Shown piece after piece: positions 23,258-30,107 of a DNA stretch of 38,618 bases. The notes under the pieces were generated by a model. That model was not told the DNA's origin. It ran no database searches and saw nothing but the letters and a program-made list of their open reading frames with translations. The DNA is taken from contig JAFCGI010000007.1 of NCBI GenBank assembly GCA_017608235.1, positions 1 through 38,618 on the forward strand, given 5' to 3'. A program made the translations under genes and the position numbers. Source of the DNA: Candidatus Pacearchaeota archaeon (GTDB taxonomy: Archaea > Nanobdellota > Nanobdellia > UBA10117 > JAFCGI01). Each line of letters opens with the position of its first letter. Within the stretch, counting starts at the first letter, position 1.

Positions 23258-24076
23258 ATGAATATAATAAACACAAAAGATCCAGCTTTTCAACCTTCAG
23301 TCGTAATGATGGTTTATGGAGAAGGAGGAGTTGGAAAAACAACATTTGCCTCAACAGGCCCTGATGTATTATTAGCAGATTGTGAAAATGGATCAAAATA
23401 CTTTGGGTTAAGAGGAATAAAAGTAGATATAGCACAGATCAGAACTTGGTCTGATATGAAAGACTTTTTAGATGAGGTCAAAAAGGATAAGTATAAAACA
23501 ATAGTAATTGATCCAATTGGTGAGTTAATGGAAAAACTTAAGACTTTTATGATCGCCAAGGCCGATAGCAAATTAGTTCAAAGAGATGGAAGTCCAACAA
23601 TGGCTGGATGGGGATGGCTTAAAACTACTCTTAAAATGTATATCAAGGCATTAAGAGATACTGGAAAGCATATCATTTTAGTTGCTCATCTTACAGAAAA
23701 GGATGATGAAGGAAGGATGATTAAAAGACCAAAGATAGAAACTAAATTAGCTGATGATTTAGTAGCATTAGTTGATATAGTAGCTTACATGACAGTTGTT
23801 AAGACTGAAGCAGGAGATGATAAAAGAGTATTGATAGTTGATCCTACTAATGACAAATATACTGCTAAAGATAGAACTGGTCAATTAGGAAAACTCGTAG
23901 AGCCAGATTTTTCTAAAATCATTAATGCTTGTCAGGGAAATAAAACTTATCAATGGAGTAATACAGAACAGATAATGAAAGAAGAGATTAAGAAATCAGA
24001 CGAGAAAGACGAAAAAAAGGAAGCGGTAAAGGTTGCTAAAGATAAACTTAAAAAATCAAATGGAAAAAACAAATAA
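23258..24076 (+). CDS. Sak4-like RecA-fold ATPase (phage recombinase)
   Basis: 272 residues. Walker A is MVYGEGGVGKTTFA (about residues 22-35), followed by LLADCENGSKYF and Walker B-like KTIVIDPIGELME. Further conserved pieces are HIILVAHLTEKDDEG and the KLADDLVALVDIVAYM/DRTGQLG segment. This matches AAA_24/Sak4-type phage ATPases that act as single-strand annealing or pairing recombinases. It heads a recombination cluster with a nuclease, an SSB-tail protein and a NinB-like protein. The C-terminal Lys/Glu-rich tail overlaps the next start. Confidence 0.8.
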   Translation: MNIINTKDPAFQPSVVMMVYGEGGVGKTTFASTGPDVLLADCENGSKYFGLRGIKVDIAQIRTWSDMKDFLDEVKKDKYKTIVIDPIGELMEKLKTFMIAKADSKLVQRDGSPTMAGWGWLKTTLKMYIKALRDTGKHIILVAHLTEKDDEGRMIKRPKIETKLADDLVALVDIVAYMTVVKTEAGDDKRVLIVDPTNDKYTAKDRTGQLGKLVEPDFSKIINACQGNKTYQWSNTEQIMKEEIKKSDEKDEKKEAVKVAKDKLKKSNGKNK

Positions 24077-24854
24077 AGAAATAATCAAGAAATATAATGG
24101 TAAGGTAGAGATTACTTTTTATCCTAATTCTCATAGATATAAATTAGCAGGAAGGAAGAACTATTTAATATCAGTTACTGGTGCAACTGGAATGAAAGAT
24201 AAGAGTAGACATTTAATGATATGGGCTTCAAGATTATGTAAATCCTTTTTGTATGATTATTTAGAAAAGATAAAATCAGATAGTATTAGTATTAATGAGT
24301 TGTATCCAGTTATAGATGAAGCAGTAGTCCGATATGATGCTGAGAGAGATGAAGCAGCGACTTTTGGAGATATGGTTCATGATTGGATAGAAAGCTTTTC
24401 ACGAGCCAAGGTAGAGCGTAAAAAAGAGCCAGAAATACCAGATGACGCACCAATTGAAGTGATCAAAGGTATAACTGCGTTTCTTGATTGGTATAACAAG
24501 AATAAAGTTAAGTTTATTAAAAGTGAAGAATTGATCTATTCTATGGAGCATGAGTATGTTGGGAAATTAGATGCGATAGCAACTGTTAATGGAAAACATA
24601 CTTTATTGGATTATAAGACAGGCAAGGGAGTTTATACAGAGGCCTATTACCAAGAAGCAGGATACAAGAATGCTTATGAAGAAGAATACAAAGAGAAAAT
24701 AGATCAACAATTGATTATCCATATAGATAAAGAAACAGGGAAGTTTGAAGTAATTGAAAGAACTGAAAGTGATTATGAAAAAGATTTACCTGTATTTTTA
24801 GCTCTTCTGAAAGTCAAAAGAAGAGAAAAAGAATTAAATAAATGGAGTAAATAA
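24060..24854 (+). CDS. PD-(D/E)XK exonuclease (Cas4/RecB-like)
   Basis: 264 residues from ATG 24060 (17-base overlap with the ATPase gene); a frame from 24033 is also open. Motifs seen are FGDMVHDWIESF (His of motif I), EHEYVGKLDAIATV (Asp) and HTLLDYKTGKGVY (D-x-K), then YYQEAGYKNAYEEEY (Q/Y motif). This is the PDDEXK_1/Cas4-RecB family, which in phages degrades one strand so the Sak4-type recombinase can act. Confidence 0.8.
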   Translation: MEKTNKEIIKKYNGKVEITFYPNSHRYKLAGRKNYLISVTGATGMKDKSRHLMIWASRLCKSFLYDYLEKIKSDSISINELYPVIDEAVVRYDAERDEAATFGDMVHDWIESFSRAKVERKKEPEIPDDAPIEVIKGITAFLDWYNKNKVKFIKSEELIYSMEHEYVGKLDAIATVNGKHTLLDYKTGKGVYTEAYYQEAGYKNAYEEEYKEKIDQQLIIHIDKETGKFEVIERTESDYEKDLPVFLALLKVKRREKELNKWSK

Positions 24855-24855
24855 T

Positions 24856-25155
24856 ATGAAAAAACTTGGTGCATTATGGCTAAAGTCATCTGAAAAAGAA
24901 AAACAATACTTCTCAGGAGTATTAGAAGATATGCGAGGAGATATTCCAATAGTTGTATTTATTAATAAGAAAAAAGAAAAAGACAATCAACCAGATTACA
25001 TTGTTTATCTTTCTGAACTACAAGAAAAGAAAGAAGGAGGATATGCAACAGCTCCAGCCCCAGTGATCCAGAAACCTAATTCTCCATCAGGAGTAGTTCA
25101 AGAACCAATACAGGAAAAAAATGATGAGATTGATGTAGGTAATATCCCTTTCTAA
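24856..25155 (+). CDS. SSB-tail protein (DUF736-like)
   Basis: 99 residues. The N-terminal half (GALWLKSSEKEKQYFSGVLE, IPIVVFINKKKEKDNQPDY, IVYLSE) resembles DUF736-like small OB proteins. A Pro/Gln-rich linker leads to a C-terminal acidic tip, DEIDVGNIPF, similar to the DDDIPF tail by which bacterial SSB binds partner proteins. It may act as an accessory ssDNA-binding protein for the ATPase and nuclease. It starts 1 base after the nuclease stop. Confidence 0.65.
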   Translation: MKKLGALWLKSSEKEKQYFSGVLEDMRGDIPIVVFINKKKEKDNQPDYIVYLSELQEKKEGGYATAPAPVIQKPNSPSGVVQEPIQEKNDEIDVGNIPF

Positions 25156-25156
25156 T

Positions 25157-25519
25157 ATGATGTTCTTTTCTGAATTAGAGGATACTGAAAAGGTATTAAA
25201 AAGAATAGATGAGTATTTAAAATCATTGAAAAAAGGAAAAGTTCAGATAGAGATTAAGAAAGTTCGGGCCATTAGAAGTTTACAGCAGAACGCACTTTAT
25301 TGGTTATGGTTAAGTATAATATCAAATGAAACAGGATTTACGACTGATGAATTACACGTAACTTTCAGATCAATGTTTTTAACAGATCATAAACAAAGAA
25401 TACCAGTAGTTAGATCAACTACGGTATTAGATAAAATTCAGTTCTGTTTGTATCTTGATAAAATAGAAAGAGTAGCAGGAGAAATGGGTATAACACTTCC
25501 ATCTCCTGATCAATACTAA
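25157..25519 (+). CDS. NinB-like recombination protein
   Basis: 120 residues. RAIRSLQQNALYWLWLSIIS (about residues 35-54) with NETGFTTDELHVTFRSMF, then STTVLDKIQFCLYLDKIE is the NinB pattern (RSxxQNAlyW...h...L....F..y...I). In lambda NinB (Orf) helps RecFOR-type strand loading. It ends the recombination cluster and starts 1 base after the SSB-tail gene. Confidence 0.75.
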   Translation: MMFFSELEDTEKVLKRIDEYLKSLKKGKVQIEIKKVRAIRSLQQNALYWLWLSIISNETGFTTDELHVTFRSMFLTDHKQRIPVVRSTTVLDKIQFCLYLDKIERVAGEMGITLPSPDQY

Positions 25520-25520
25520 A

Positions 25521-25660
25521 TCTGAGTCGTTCCTTTCCTTAAGAGTATACTCAAGAGGTCATGGGCGACTCGGAGAGAACATAATAGGGCTTCCTTCACT
25601 TAACCTTTAGTTCTATGATTAAGCCCAGTGCCACGCCATAAGCAGAAGGCAAAGCGTGGC
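25521..25660 (+). ncRNA. Structured RNA leader, three hairpins
   Basis: Three consecutive stems: TCTGAGTCG (25521-25529) with CGACTCGGA (25566-25574), containing GAGTATACTC (25543-25552); GGGCTT (25587-25592) with AAGCCC (25621-25626); GCCACGC (25630-25636) with GCGTGGC (25654-25660). It is G+C-richer than its surroundings and begins right after the NinB-like gene. It could be a regulatory leader or small RNA. A GTG at 25628 lies inside it, but the likely start of the next gene is ATG 25670. Confidence 0.55.
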
Positions 25661-25669
25661 GATAATAAT

Positions 25670-25978
25670 ATGAATGAATATAATTTAAAAATAGAACAAT
25701 ACAAACAAAGGATTATAAATGCTTTTCAAAAAAACAATTTATTTATTAAAAGATTAAGGAAAGCGAGTGATGAAAAAGGTATTTTTATATATCATTCATT
25801 GGGAACAGAATACCAAAGAACATATAGAAAATTAGTAGAAAAATTAAGTGAAAGTGAATATCTTTATCAGAGAATTAAAAAGAATTATAATGTTGATTTT
25901 ATAGGGATTGAAAATGAAGAAGATTTTAAAGATTCGCTTGATAGAATTATTATAGAAGCAAAAAACAGAATTAAATGA
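25670..25978 (+). CDS. Hypothetical helical protein
   Basis: 102 residues from ATG 25670; the open frame extends to a GTG at 25628 that falls in the RNA leader. The protein is Lys/Tyr-rich and helical (YNLKIEQYKQRIINAFQKNN, YRKLVEKLSESEYLYQRIKK). Function unknown. Its end overlaps the next start. Confidence 0.6.
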   Translation: MNEYNLKIEQYKQRIINAFQKNNLFIKRLRKASDEKGIFIYHSLGTEYQRTYRKLVEKLSESEYLYQRIKKNYNVDFIGIENEEDFKDSLDRIIIEAKNRIK

Positions 25979-26082
25979 AAATAATAGTTAAAAATAATAA
26001 ATTAGACAAAATACTCATTGAAATAGCAAAGCTTTTGATCGGTATGTTAGTCGGAGTCATTTTGTTTAGTAGCATATTATAA
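25975..26082 (+). CDS. Small single-TM protein
   Basis: 35 residues, basic start (MKIIVKNNKLDKILIEIAKL) and a hydrophobic C-terminal helix (LIGMLVGVILFSSIL). ATGA overlap with the upstream gene indicates coupled translation. Function unknown; the phage has several such tiny membrane proteins. Confidence 0.55.
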   Translation: MKIIVKNNKLDKILIEIAKLLIGMLVGVILFSSIL

Positions 26083-26101
26083 ATATCTAATATAAAATAA
26101 C

Positions 26102-26872
26102 ATGAAAACATACACAATCAAAAAACCAAAAGACCTAGAAAAGTTCAAAGATGATTATGGATATAATGTAGATGGCAATCTTGAATTAGAATGTGGCATT
26201 GATATTGAGGGTAGATTAAGGGCAGATGGATATATATTGAGTAAAGCTGGATACTCTATTGAAGCTGGAGACTTCATTGAAGCTGGAGACTTCATTAAAG
26301 CTGAAGACTTCATTAAAGCTGGAGGCTCTATTGAAGCTGGAGGCTTCATTAAAGCTGGAGGCTCTATTGAAGCTGGAGACTTCATTGAAGCTGGATACTC
26401 TATTAAAGCTGGAGGCTCTATTAAAGCTGGAGGCTCTATTAAAGCTGGAGGCTCTATTGAAGCTGGAGGCTCTATTGAAGCTGGAGGCTCTATTGAAGCT
26501 GGAGACTTCATTAAAGCTGGATGCTCTATTGAAGCTGGAGACTCTATTAAAGCTGGAGACTTCATTGAAGCTGAAGGCTCTATTGAAGCTGGAGGCTCTA
26601 TTGAAGCTGGAGACTCCTGTGGAATATCAGCAGGACTATCAATTATTTGTAAAACAACTTTATCATTTGGTTTAAACGCATATGCTGGAATAAAAACTTG
26701 GGGAGAAGCAACAGATGAAGACAAAACAATAACTTGCGGAAAACTATTAAAAGGGAATATAGAATATGGTATTTTAAGAGAAACAGGATTATCAGATGAA
26801 CCAGAAACAGGCAAAAAAGTAAAGATTAAGCTAGATAATAATCAAGTCGTAGAGGGAATAATAATAAAATAA
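26102..26872 (+). CDS. Hexapeptide-repeat solenoid protein
   Basis: 256 residues. After a short lead-in (YTIKKPKDLEKFKDDYGYNV), residues ~55-170 are about 20 tandem 6-residue units of the form [S/F]I[E/K]AG[G/D], e.g. GGSIEAGGSIEAGD. Six-residue left/right-handed beta-solenoid units of this kind are related to hexapeptide and bactofilin-like folds. The last ~80 residues are a non-repeat domain ending in KKVKIKLDNNQVVEGIIIK. It could be a binding scaffold or a DNA-mimic-like solenoid. It is one of two solenoid proteins in this region. Confidence 0.7.
   Translation: MKTYTIKKPKDLEKFKDDYGYNVDGNLELECGIDIEGRLRADGYILSKAGYSIEAGDFIEAGDFIKAEDFIKAGGSIEAGGFIKAGGSIEAGDFIEAGYSIKAGGSIKAGGSIKAGGSIEAGGSIEAGGSIEAGDFIKAGCSIEAGDSIKAGDFIEAEGSIEAGGSIEAGDSCGISAGLSIICKTTLSFGLNAYAGIKTWGEATDEDKTITCGKLLKGNIEYGILRETGLSDEPETGKKVKIKLDNNQVVEGIIIK
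26252..26614 (+). repeat. 18-bp tandem coding repeats
   Basis: The DNA consists of near-perfect 18-base units (GGCTCTATTGAAGCTGGA type, with TTC/ATT and GAA/AAA variants) encoding the solenoid. The exact third bases suggest recent expansion and contraction by slippage or recombination. It produces long open frames in other frames that are not genes. Confidence 0.85.
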
Positions 26873-26873
26873 C

Positions 26874-27356
26874 ATGAAACAACTACCAGAGAAAATACAA
26901 CCAATAGATGAAGAACAACATTATTCAGCATTGGAAGAAATAAAAGAAAACCGAGCAACTATAAATAAACCAATAGACTATCTTAAAAGCAAGGAAGAAG
27001 TGAAAAAAGAATGTGAACATGAATGGGAAGCAGGAACAACAATGTTTACTTGTAAAAAATGTGGAGCGATAGAACCACCAAGCAACCAAAAGAAAAAGGA
27101 ATGTGAACATGTATGGATAAAAGAAGGGAGGCTTATCGGTTGTTGGAAATGTAGGGCATTAAAACTCCAACAACCAAAGAAATGGAAGCCAGAAAGAAAT
27201 TATTATTATATTAGTAGTAAGGGAGCAATAGGAGTAAAAGAATTTCAAGATAGTAATAGAGATAAAGCAAGAGCAGAGTTTGGTAATATGTTTAAAACAA
27301 AACAAGAAGCCGAGAATATGAGAGATAAAATCAAATCATTACTTAACAACGATTAA
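26874..27356 (+). CDS. Tandem zinc-ribbon-like protein
   Basis: 160 residues with two similar metal sites: CEHEWEAGTTMFTCKKC (about 48-64) and CEHVWIKEGRLIGCWKC (about 78-94), each C-x-H...C-x-x-C. The C-terminal region is a small alpha/beta domain (NYYYISSKGAIGVKEFQDS). It is likely nucleic-acid or protein binding. It starts 1 base after the solenoid gene. Confidence 0.65.
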   Translation: MKQLPEKIQPIDEEQHYSALEEIKENRATINKPIDYLKSKEEVKKECEHEWEAGTTMFTCKKCGAIEPPSNQKKKECEHVWIKEGRLIGCWKCRALKLQQPKKWKPERNYYYISSKGAIGVKEFQDSNRDKARAEFGNMFKTKQEAENMRDKIKSLLNND

Positions 27357-27395
27357 CCACCTTAAACGTAATTAACTAATATCTTAACTACTCCA

Positions 27396-27761
27396 ATGAA
27401 TAACAAACCCATGACACCAACAGAACAAGTAATATCATTAAAATATGCCAAAGAGCTTAAAGAGTTAGGTTTTGAGAAAGAGAGTTTGTTTTATTGGATC
27501 AATCCTTTTAAAAGACAAGGTTGGAAAATAGTATGTGAAAATGAATATGATTTTAATAAACATCATGAGTATTATCCTGCTTATACAGTAGCAGAGTTAG
27601 GAGAGTTTTTGCCGAATTTTCATTATAGTTATAAATCTGAAAATTGGAAAACATACTATAAAGGTGTTAGTGATATATTAGATAATTTTCCATTAATAGA
27701 AGCCAAAACAGAAGCAGATGTAAGAGTAAAAATGTTAATCTATTTAATTAAAAAAAACTAA
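27396..27761 (+). CDS. Conserved phage-type hypothetical protein
   Basis: 121 residues. The pattern MTPTEQVISLKYAKELKELG, FYWINPFKRQGWKIVCEN, YPAYTVAELGEFLPNFHY and TEADVRVKMLIYLIK resembles a family of unknown function common in phages and mobile elements (ELGFEKESLFYW...AYTVAELGEML). No biochemical role is known to me. Confidence 0.65.
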   Translation: MNNKPMTPTEQVISLKYAKELKELGFEKESLFYWINPFKRQGWKIVCENEYDFNKHHEYYPAYTVAELGEFLPNFHYSYKSENWKTYYKGVSDILDNFPLIEAKTEADVRVKMLIYLIKKN

Positions 27762-27762
27762 T

Positions 27763-28011
27763 ATGACACCAGAACAAAGATTTGATAAGAAGTTTGTAAA
27801 TCAAATAATTCACGGAGGGTTTGATAGCAATGAGATAAAACAATTCATCTTATCAGAAATAACCCTCGCAAGAAAAGAAGTATTAAAAGAAGTTAAATCA
27901 ATCTTCTTATCGGAAGCATTAGGAAGCAAGAGTAAATCTTGGGAACAAATAGAATCATCAATAAAGAGTAAGTATAATAAACTAACTAAAAATTATGTCA
28001 AAACAAATTGA
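27763..28011 (+). CDS. Hypothetical helical protein
   Basis: 82 residues, charged and helical (MTPEQRFDKKFVNQIIHGGF, LARKEVLKEVKSIFLSEALG). It starts 1 base after the upstream stop and overlaps the next start by 17 bases. Unknown function. Confidence 0.6.
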   Translation: MTPEQRFDKKFVNQIIHGGFDSNEIKQFILSEITLARKEVLKEVKSIFLSEALGSKSKSWEQIESSIKSKYNKLTKNYVKTN

Positions 28012-28477
28012 GGTTTCTGATGAAACTTGGGAAAAAATCAAAGATGTTGTTCAAAAAGAGGGCGACAAAGAAAAAAAGAAAGCTAAAATAGAAATAAAAA
28101 CAATAGGAGGTTCTTTATTGTGGGAAAGTGAAAAAGAAACTCTAAAAGAAGCAGTAGAAGAAGCTGTTAGTAAAGATGCTAATTTGAGAGGTGCTAATTT
28201 GAGAGGTGCTAATTTGAGAGGTACCAATTTGGGAGATGCTAATTTGGAAGGTGCTTATTTGGGAGATGTTAATTTGGAAGGTGCTAATTTGAGAGGTGCT
28301 AATTTGAGAGGTGCTAATTTGAGAGATGCTGATTTGGGAGGTACCAATTTGAGAGATGCTTATTTGGAAGGTGCTGATTTCTATCATACAAAGTTATACG
28401 GAAAAGGCGGAACAACAAAAATAACAAAAAAACAAATACCAGATTTCTTAATAGCATTAGGAGTAATAGTAGAATAG
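27995..28477 (+). CDS. Pentapeptide-repeat protein
   Basis: 160 residues. The first ~60 residues are polar and helical (ISVSDETWEKIKDVV type). About residues 60-130 are 5-residue units of A(N/D)LRG type (ANLRGANLRGANLRGTNLGD...). The end is a separate domain (YHTKLYGKGGTTKITKKQIP...GVIVE). Pentapeptide solenoids can mimic DNA and inhibit gyrase (MfpA, Qnr), but many have other roles. It is the second solenoid protein within 2 kb and the DNA is repetitive in 15-base units. Confidence 0.75.
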   Translation: MSKQIEVSDETWEKIKDVVQKEGDKEKKKAKIEIKTIGGSLLWESEKETLKEAVEEAVSKDANLRGANLRGANLRGTNLGDANLEGAYLGDVNLEGANLRGANLRGANLRDADLGGTNLRDAYLEGADFYHTKLYGKGGTTKITKKQIPDFLIALGVIVE

Positions 28478-28491
28478 TAAGTATAAATAAT

Positions 28492-28653
28492 ATGAAGAAA
28501 GAAGCAACAATAAGGGAGTTGGAAAAAGATTATGGAGTAGATTTCGGGGTAAAAAGAGATATGAAGTTGACTACTTGGTTAAAAAAAAACGGATATAATA
28601 ATATAGCAAAAACATTGGAGAGAATAGAAAAAGATTTAAAAGCCAACAAATAA
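28492..28653 (+). CDS. Small charged protein
   Basis: 53 residues, mostly Lys/Glu with aromatic residues (MKKEATIRELEKDYGVDFGV...TWLKKNGYNNIAKTLERIEK). Likely helical. Unknown function. Confidence 0.55.
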   Translation: MKKEATIRELEKDYGVDFGVKRDMKLTTWLKKNGYNNIAKTLERIEKDLKANK

Positions 28654-28686
28654 AACATCTTTAAAAAGATATAACACATAATAACT

Positions 28687-28926
28687 ATGAAAAACGCAAT
28701 TATAATAATCATATTAATAATAGTTATATTCACGGCAGTTGTTATTGTGCCAATAGTTAGTATTAAAGAAAGAGGAGGGGTTAAAGAACAGAAGAAAATG
28801 ATAAGCAATGATTGCCAAAGAGCTTGTGAAACATTAAAATCTGACTACATAAAAAGAAAAGTATATAATTTTAAAGGAGAAGAGTGTTTTTGTGCGAAAG
28901 ATAATGAAGTATTCCAAGCATATTAA
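28687..28926 (+). CDS. Membrane-anchored Cys protein
   Basis: 79 residues: a strongly hydrophobic N-terminal anchor (MKNAIIIIILIIVIFTAVVI...), then a charged domain with four Cys (NDCQRACETLKSDYIKRKV...GEECFCAKDN) that could form two disulphides outside the cell. This is the look of a phage envelope protein such as a superinfection-immunity factor. Function is not proven. Confidence 0.55.
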   Translation: MKNAIIIIILIIVIFTAVVIVPIVSIKERGGVKEQKKMISNDCQRACETLKSDYIKRKVYNFKGEECFCAKDNEVFQAY

Positions 28927-28940
28927 AACATAATAACATT

Positions 28941-29076
28941 GTAGGTTTCTGGGGGAAGCGTAACGACGCAGGGCGAACTTGCAAGAGAGATAACATCAAA
29001 CTGCAGAGTACATAAATGACGGTGATTACATCAAAGGTCCGTTGTGGGTGAAAATCCCATTTCCCCAAAAGCCCAC
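28941..29076 (+). ncRNA. Structured RNA with long closing helix
   Basis: Bases 28941-28957 pair with 29060-29076: 15 of 17 positions match (two mismatches at 28943 and 28949, two G-U). Inside the closing helix lie GCGT/ACGC (28958-28961 with 28966-28969) and TGGG/CCCA (about 29044-29059, loop TGAAAA). GATNACATCAAA occurs twice in the centre. G+C is much higher than in adjacent genes and no ORF fits. The right end looks like a tRNA T-arm, but the length, long helix and lack of an anticodon arm argue against a tRNA. It is probably a riboswitch-like element or small RNA. Confidence 0.6.
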
Positions 29077-29105
29077 AATAATAAACTAAATAACACACAA
29101 TCAAT

Positions 29106-29276
29106 ATGAATAAAAAGAAACCAAAAATAATAAGAATGACTGAAAAAGAAGTTAAAGAGATGCAGAATCATTATTTTGATAATGGAAGAAGGTATGAAAA
29201 AAGACAATTACGAAGAGATTTGGCAGAAGTTCTTGGATTGTATGACATTTTTGAAACTTTAAAAGAAGATTGCTAA
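29106..29276 (+). CDS. Small basic protein
   Basis: 56 residues, basic and helical (MNKKKPKIIRMTEKEVKEMQ, RRYEKRQLRRDLAEVLGLYD). It lies downstream of the structured RNA, with a CCCACAATAATAAACTAAAT-type leader shared with neighbours. Unknown function. Confidence 0.55.
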   Translation: MNKKKPKIIRMTEKEVKEMQNHYFDNGRRYEKRQLRRDLAEVLGLYDIFETLKEDC

Positions 29277-29280
29277 TAAA

Positions 29281-29312
29281 CCCACAACAATAAATTAAAT
29301 AATAACTATGGA
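29281..29312 (+). repeat. 32-base leader repeat, copy 1
   Basis: CCCACAACAATAAATTAAATAATAACTATGGA-type sequence (32 bases) running through the start codon of the gene at 29308. It is identical to 29566-29597. A diverged form (CCCACAATAATAAACTAAAT) lies at 29071-29090. Confidence 0.75.
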
Positions 29313-29583
29313 GATTAAAACAAAATACAATATAGGAGAAACATTGTTCTGGCTTGATAAGAGAGATGGGATTTATAAAATAAAATATGATTCAATTAAA
29401 TCAATAAATTTTGGTGGAAAATCCTTTAAAAGATATGAAATTGGTTATACAACGAGAGCAGAAAGAGATATTTTTGAAATTTTTGAAGATGCTAAAAAGG
29501 AAGCAATAAGATTACAAAAAGAATGGAATAAAAAAACTCTTGAGATTATTGAAGAAACAAAACTGCCCACAACAATAAATTAA
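29308..29583 (+). CDS. Hypothetical soluble protein
   Basis: 91 residues. The start MEIKTKYNIGETLFWLDKRDG is a common opening of short phage proteins of unknown function; the middle is beta-rich (YKIKYDSIKSINFGGKSFKR) and the end is a charged helix (EIFEDAKKEAIRLQKEWNKK). The last codons (LPTTIN) are part of the second 32-base repeat, which also serves as the leader of the next gene. Confidence 0.65.
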   Translation: MEIKTKYNIGETLFWLDKRDGIYKIKYDSIKSINFGGKSFKRYEIGYTTRAERDIFEIFEDAKKEAIRLQKEWNKKTLEIIEETKLPTTIN

Positions 29584-29597
29584 ATAATAACTATGGA
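29566..29597 (+). repeat. 32-base leader repeat, copy 2
   Basis: Identical to 29281-29312. It encodes the end of the upstream protein and the leader and start codon of the next gene. Confidence 0.75.
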
Positions 29598-29760
29598 AGA
29601 ACAATTATTAACAATAAGAGATACAATGGATATAGTTCAGATACTTGTTTTAAGTTTATTAGCTGTTTTTTATCTTAAAGAAGGAATAGCAAGCAAACAA
29701 AACATTTATATTGTAATGGGAGGAATTCTCATGGCTTTAGCAATCATATGGAGAATATAA
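29593..29760 (+). CDS. Small two-TM membrane protein
   Basis: 55 residues: two hydrophobic segments (IVQILVLSLLAVFYLKEG and IYIVMGGILMALAIIWRI) joined by a charged loop (GIASKQN). Its start is in the 32-base repeat. Function unknown; similar in size to a holin but far from the lysis region. Confidence 0.6.
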   Translation: MEEQLLTIRDTMDIVQILVLSLLAVFYLKEGIASKQNIYIVMGGILMALAIIWRI

Positions 29761-29763
29761 CTA

Positions 29764-29985
29764 ATGAGATCTACTAACGGAAATCAATTATTAGAAGAAG
29801 AGAAGTATATTCTTTTAAAGCCATATAATTTAACTAAAGAATTCTTTAATACAGATAAGTTCAATGTTATAATAACTTTAGATGAAGAAACTAATGAAAA
29901 AGTAGTAATCATTAGAGAGCGAAAGTCTAAAAGAAAAGTGTTAAGAGGTAAAAAAGATGAATTAGTTTTAGAAGATGAGAAATAA
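29764..29985 (+). CDS. Hypothetical small protein
   Basis: 73 residues. It is charged, with a strand-rich middle (KYILLKPYNLTKEFFNTDKF, VIITLDEETNEKVVII) and a very basic then acidic end (RERKSKRKVLRGKKDELVLE). It overlaps the start of the NinG-like remnant by 11 bases, as expected for an originally coupled gene pair. Unknown function. Confidence 0.6.
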   Translation: MRSTNGNQLLEEEKYILLKPYNLTKEFFNTDKFNVIITLDEETNEKVVIIRERKSKRKVLRGKKDELVLEDEK

Positions 29986-30067
29986 AGTCTGGTCAACAAA
30001 AATAGCAGATAAGTATTTCAGTCAGTTTATAGTACAAAGAGATAAGAAATGCTTACGCTGTGGATAA
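29975..30067 (+). pseudogene. Truncated N-terminus of a NinG-like gene
   Basis: 30 codons: MRNKVWSTKIADKYFSQFIV...CLRCG then stop. This is clearly homologous to the start of the full-length gene at 30602 (about 15 of 27 residues identical, including the paired Cys), but the reading stops before the HNH core. A homing endonuclease cassette follows directly. It looks like the old gene cut by insertion, with an intact divergent copy restored downstream. The overlap with the upstream gene shows it was once a normal operon member. Confidence 0.7.
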
Positions 30068-30071
30068 AAGA

Positions 30072-30101
30072 TTTACAATAAGAACACTTTTATGATATAA
30101 T
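30072..30101 (+). promoter_or_regulatory. Promoter of the HNH homing endonuclease
   Basis: TTTACA (30072-30077), 18-base spacer, TATAAT (30096-30101). The expected start of RNA coincides with the ATG at 30108, i.e. a nearly leaderless message. Confidence 0.6.
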
Positions 30102-30107
30102 TAAAGA

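Noticed and set aside
26252-26614. CRISPR-like tandem repeat
   Set aside because: There are no spacers; it is a continuous coding repeat in frame.
26155-26814. Long minus-strand frame and a second plus frame (26259-26675) over the solenoid gene
   Set aside because: They arise because 18-base repeats keep all frames open; the products are low-complexity shadows (ASIEPP and KLEALL repeats).
28142-28387. Minus-strand frame over the pentapeptide repeats
   Set aside because: Same cause: a 15-base repeat read in the wrong strand, without start signals.
28950-29067. Second tRNA (acceptor TGGGGGA with TTTCCCC and a T-arm-like hairpin)
   Set aside because: The closing helix extends to 17 positions, the D-loop is only 4 bases and no anticodon arm is present, so a different RNA is more likely.
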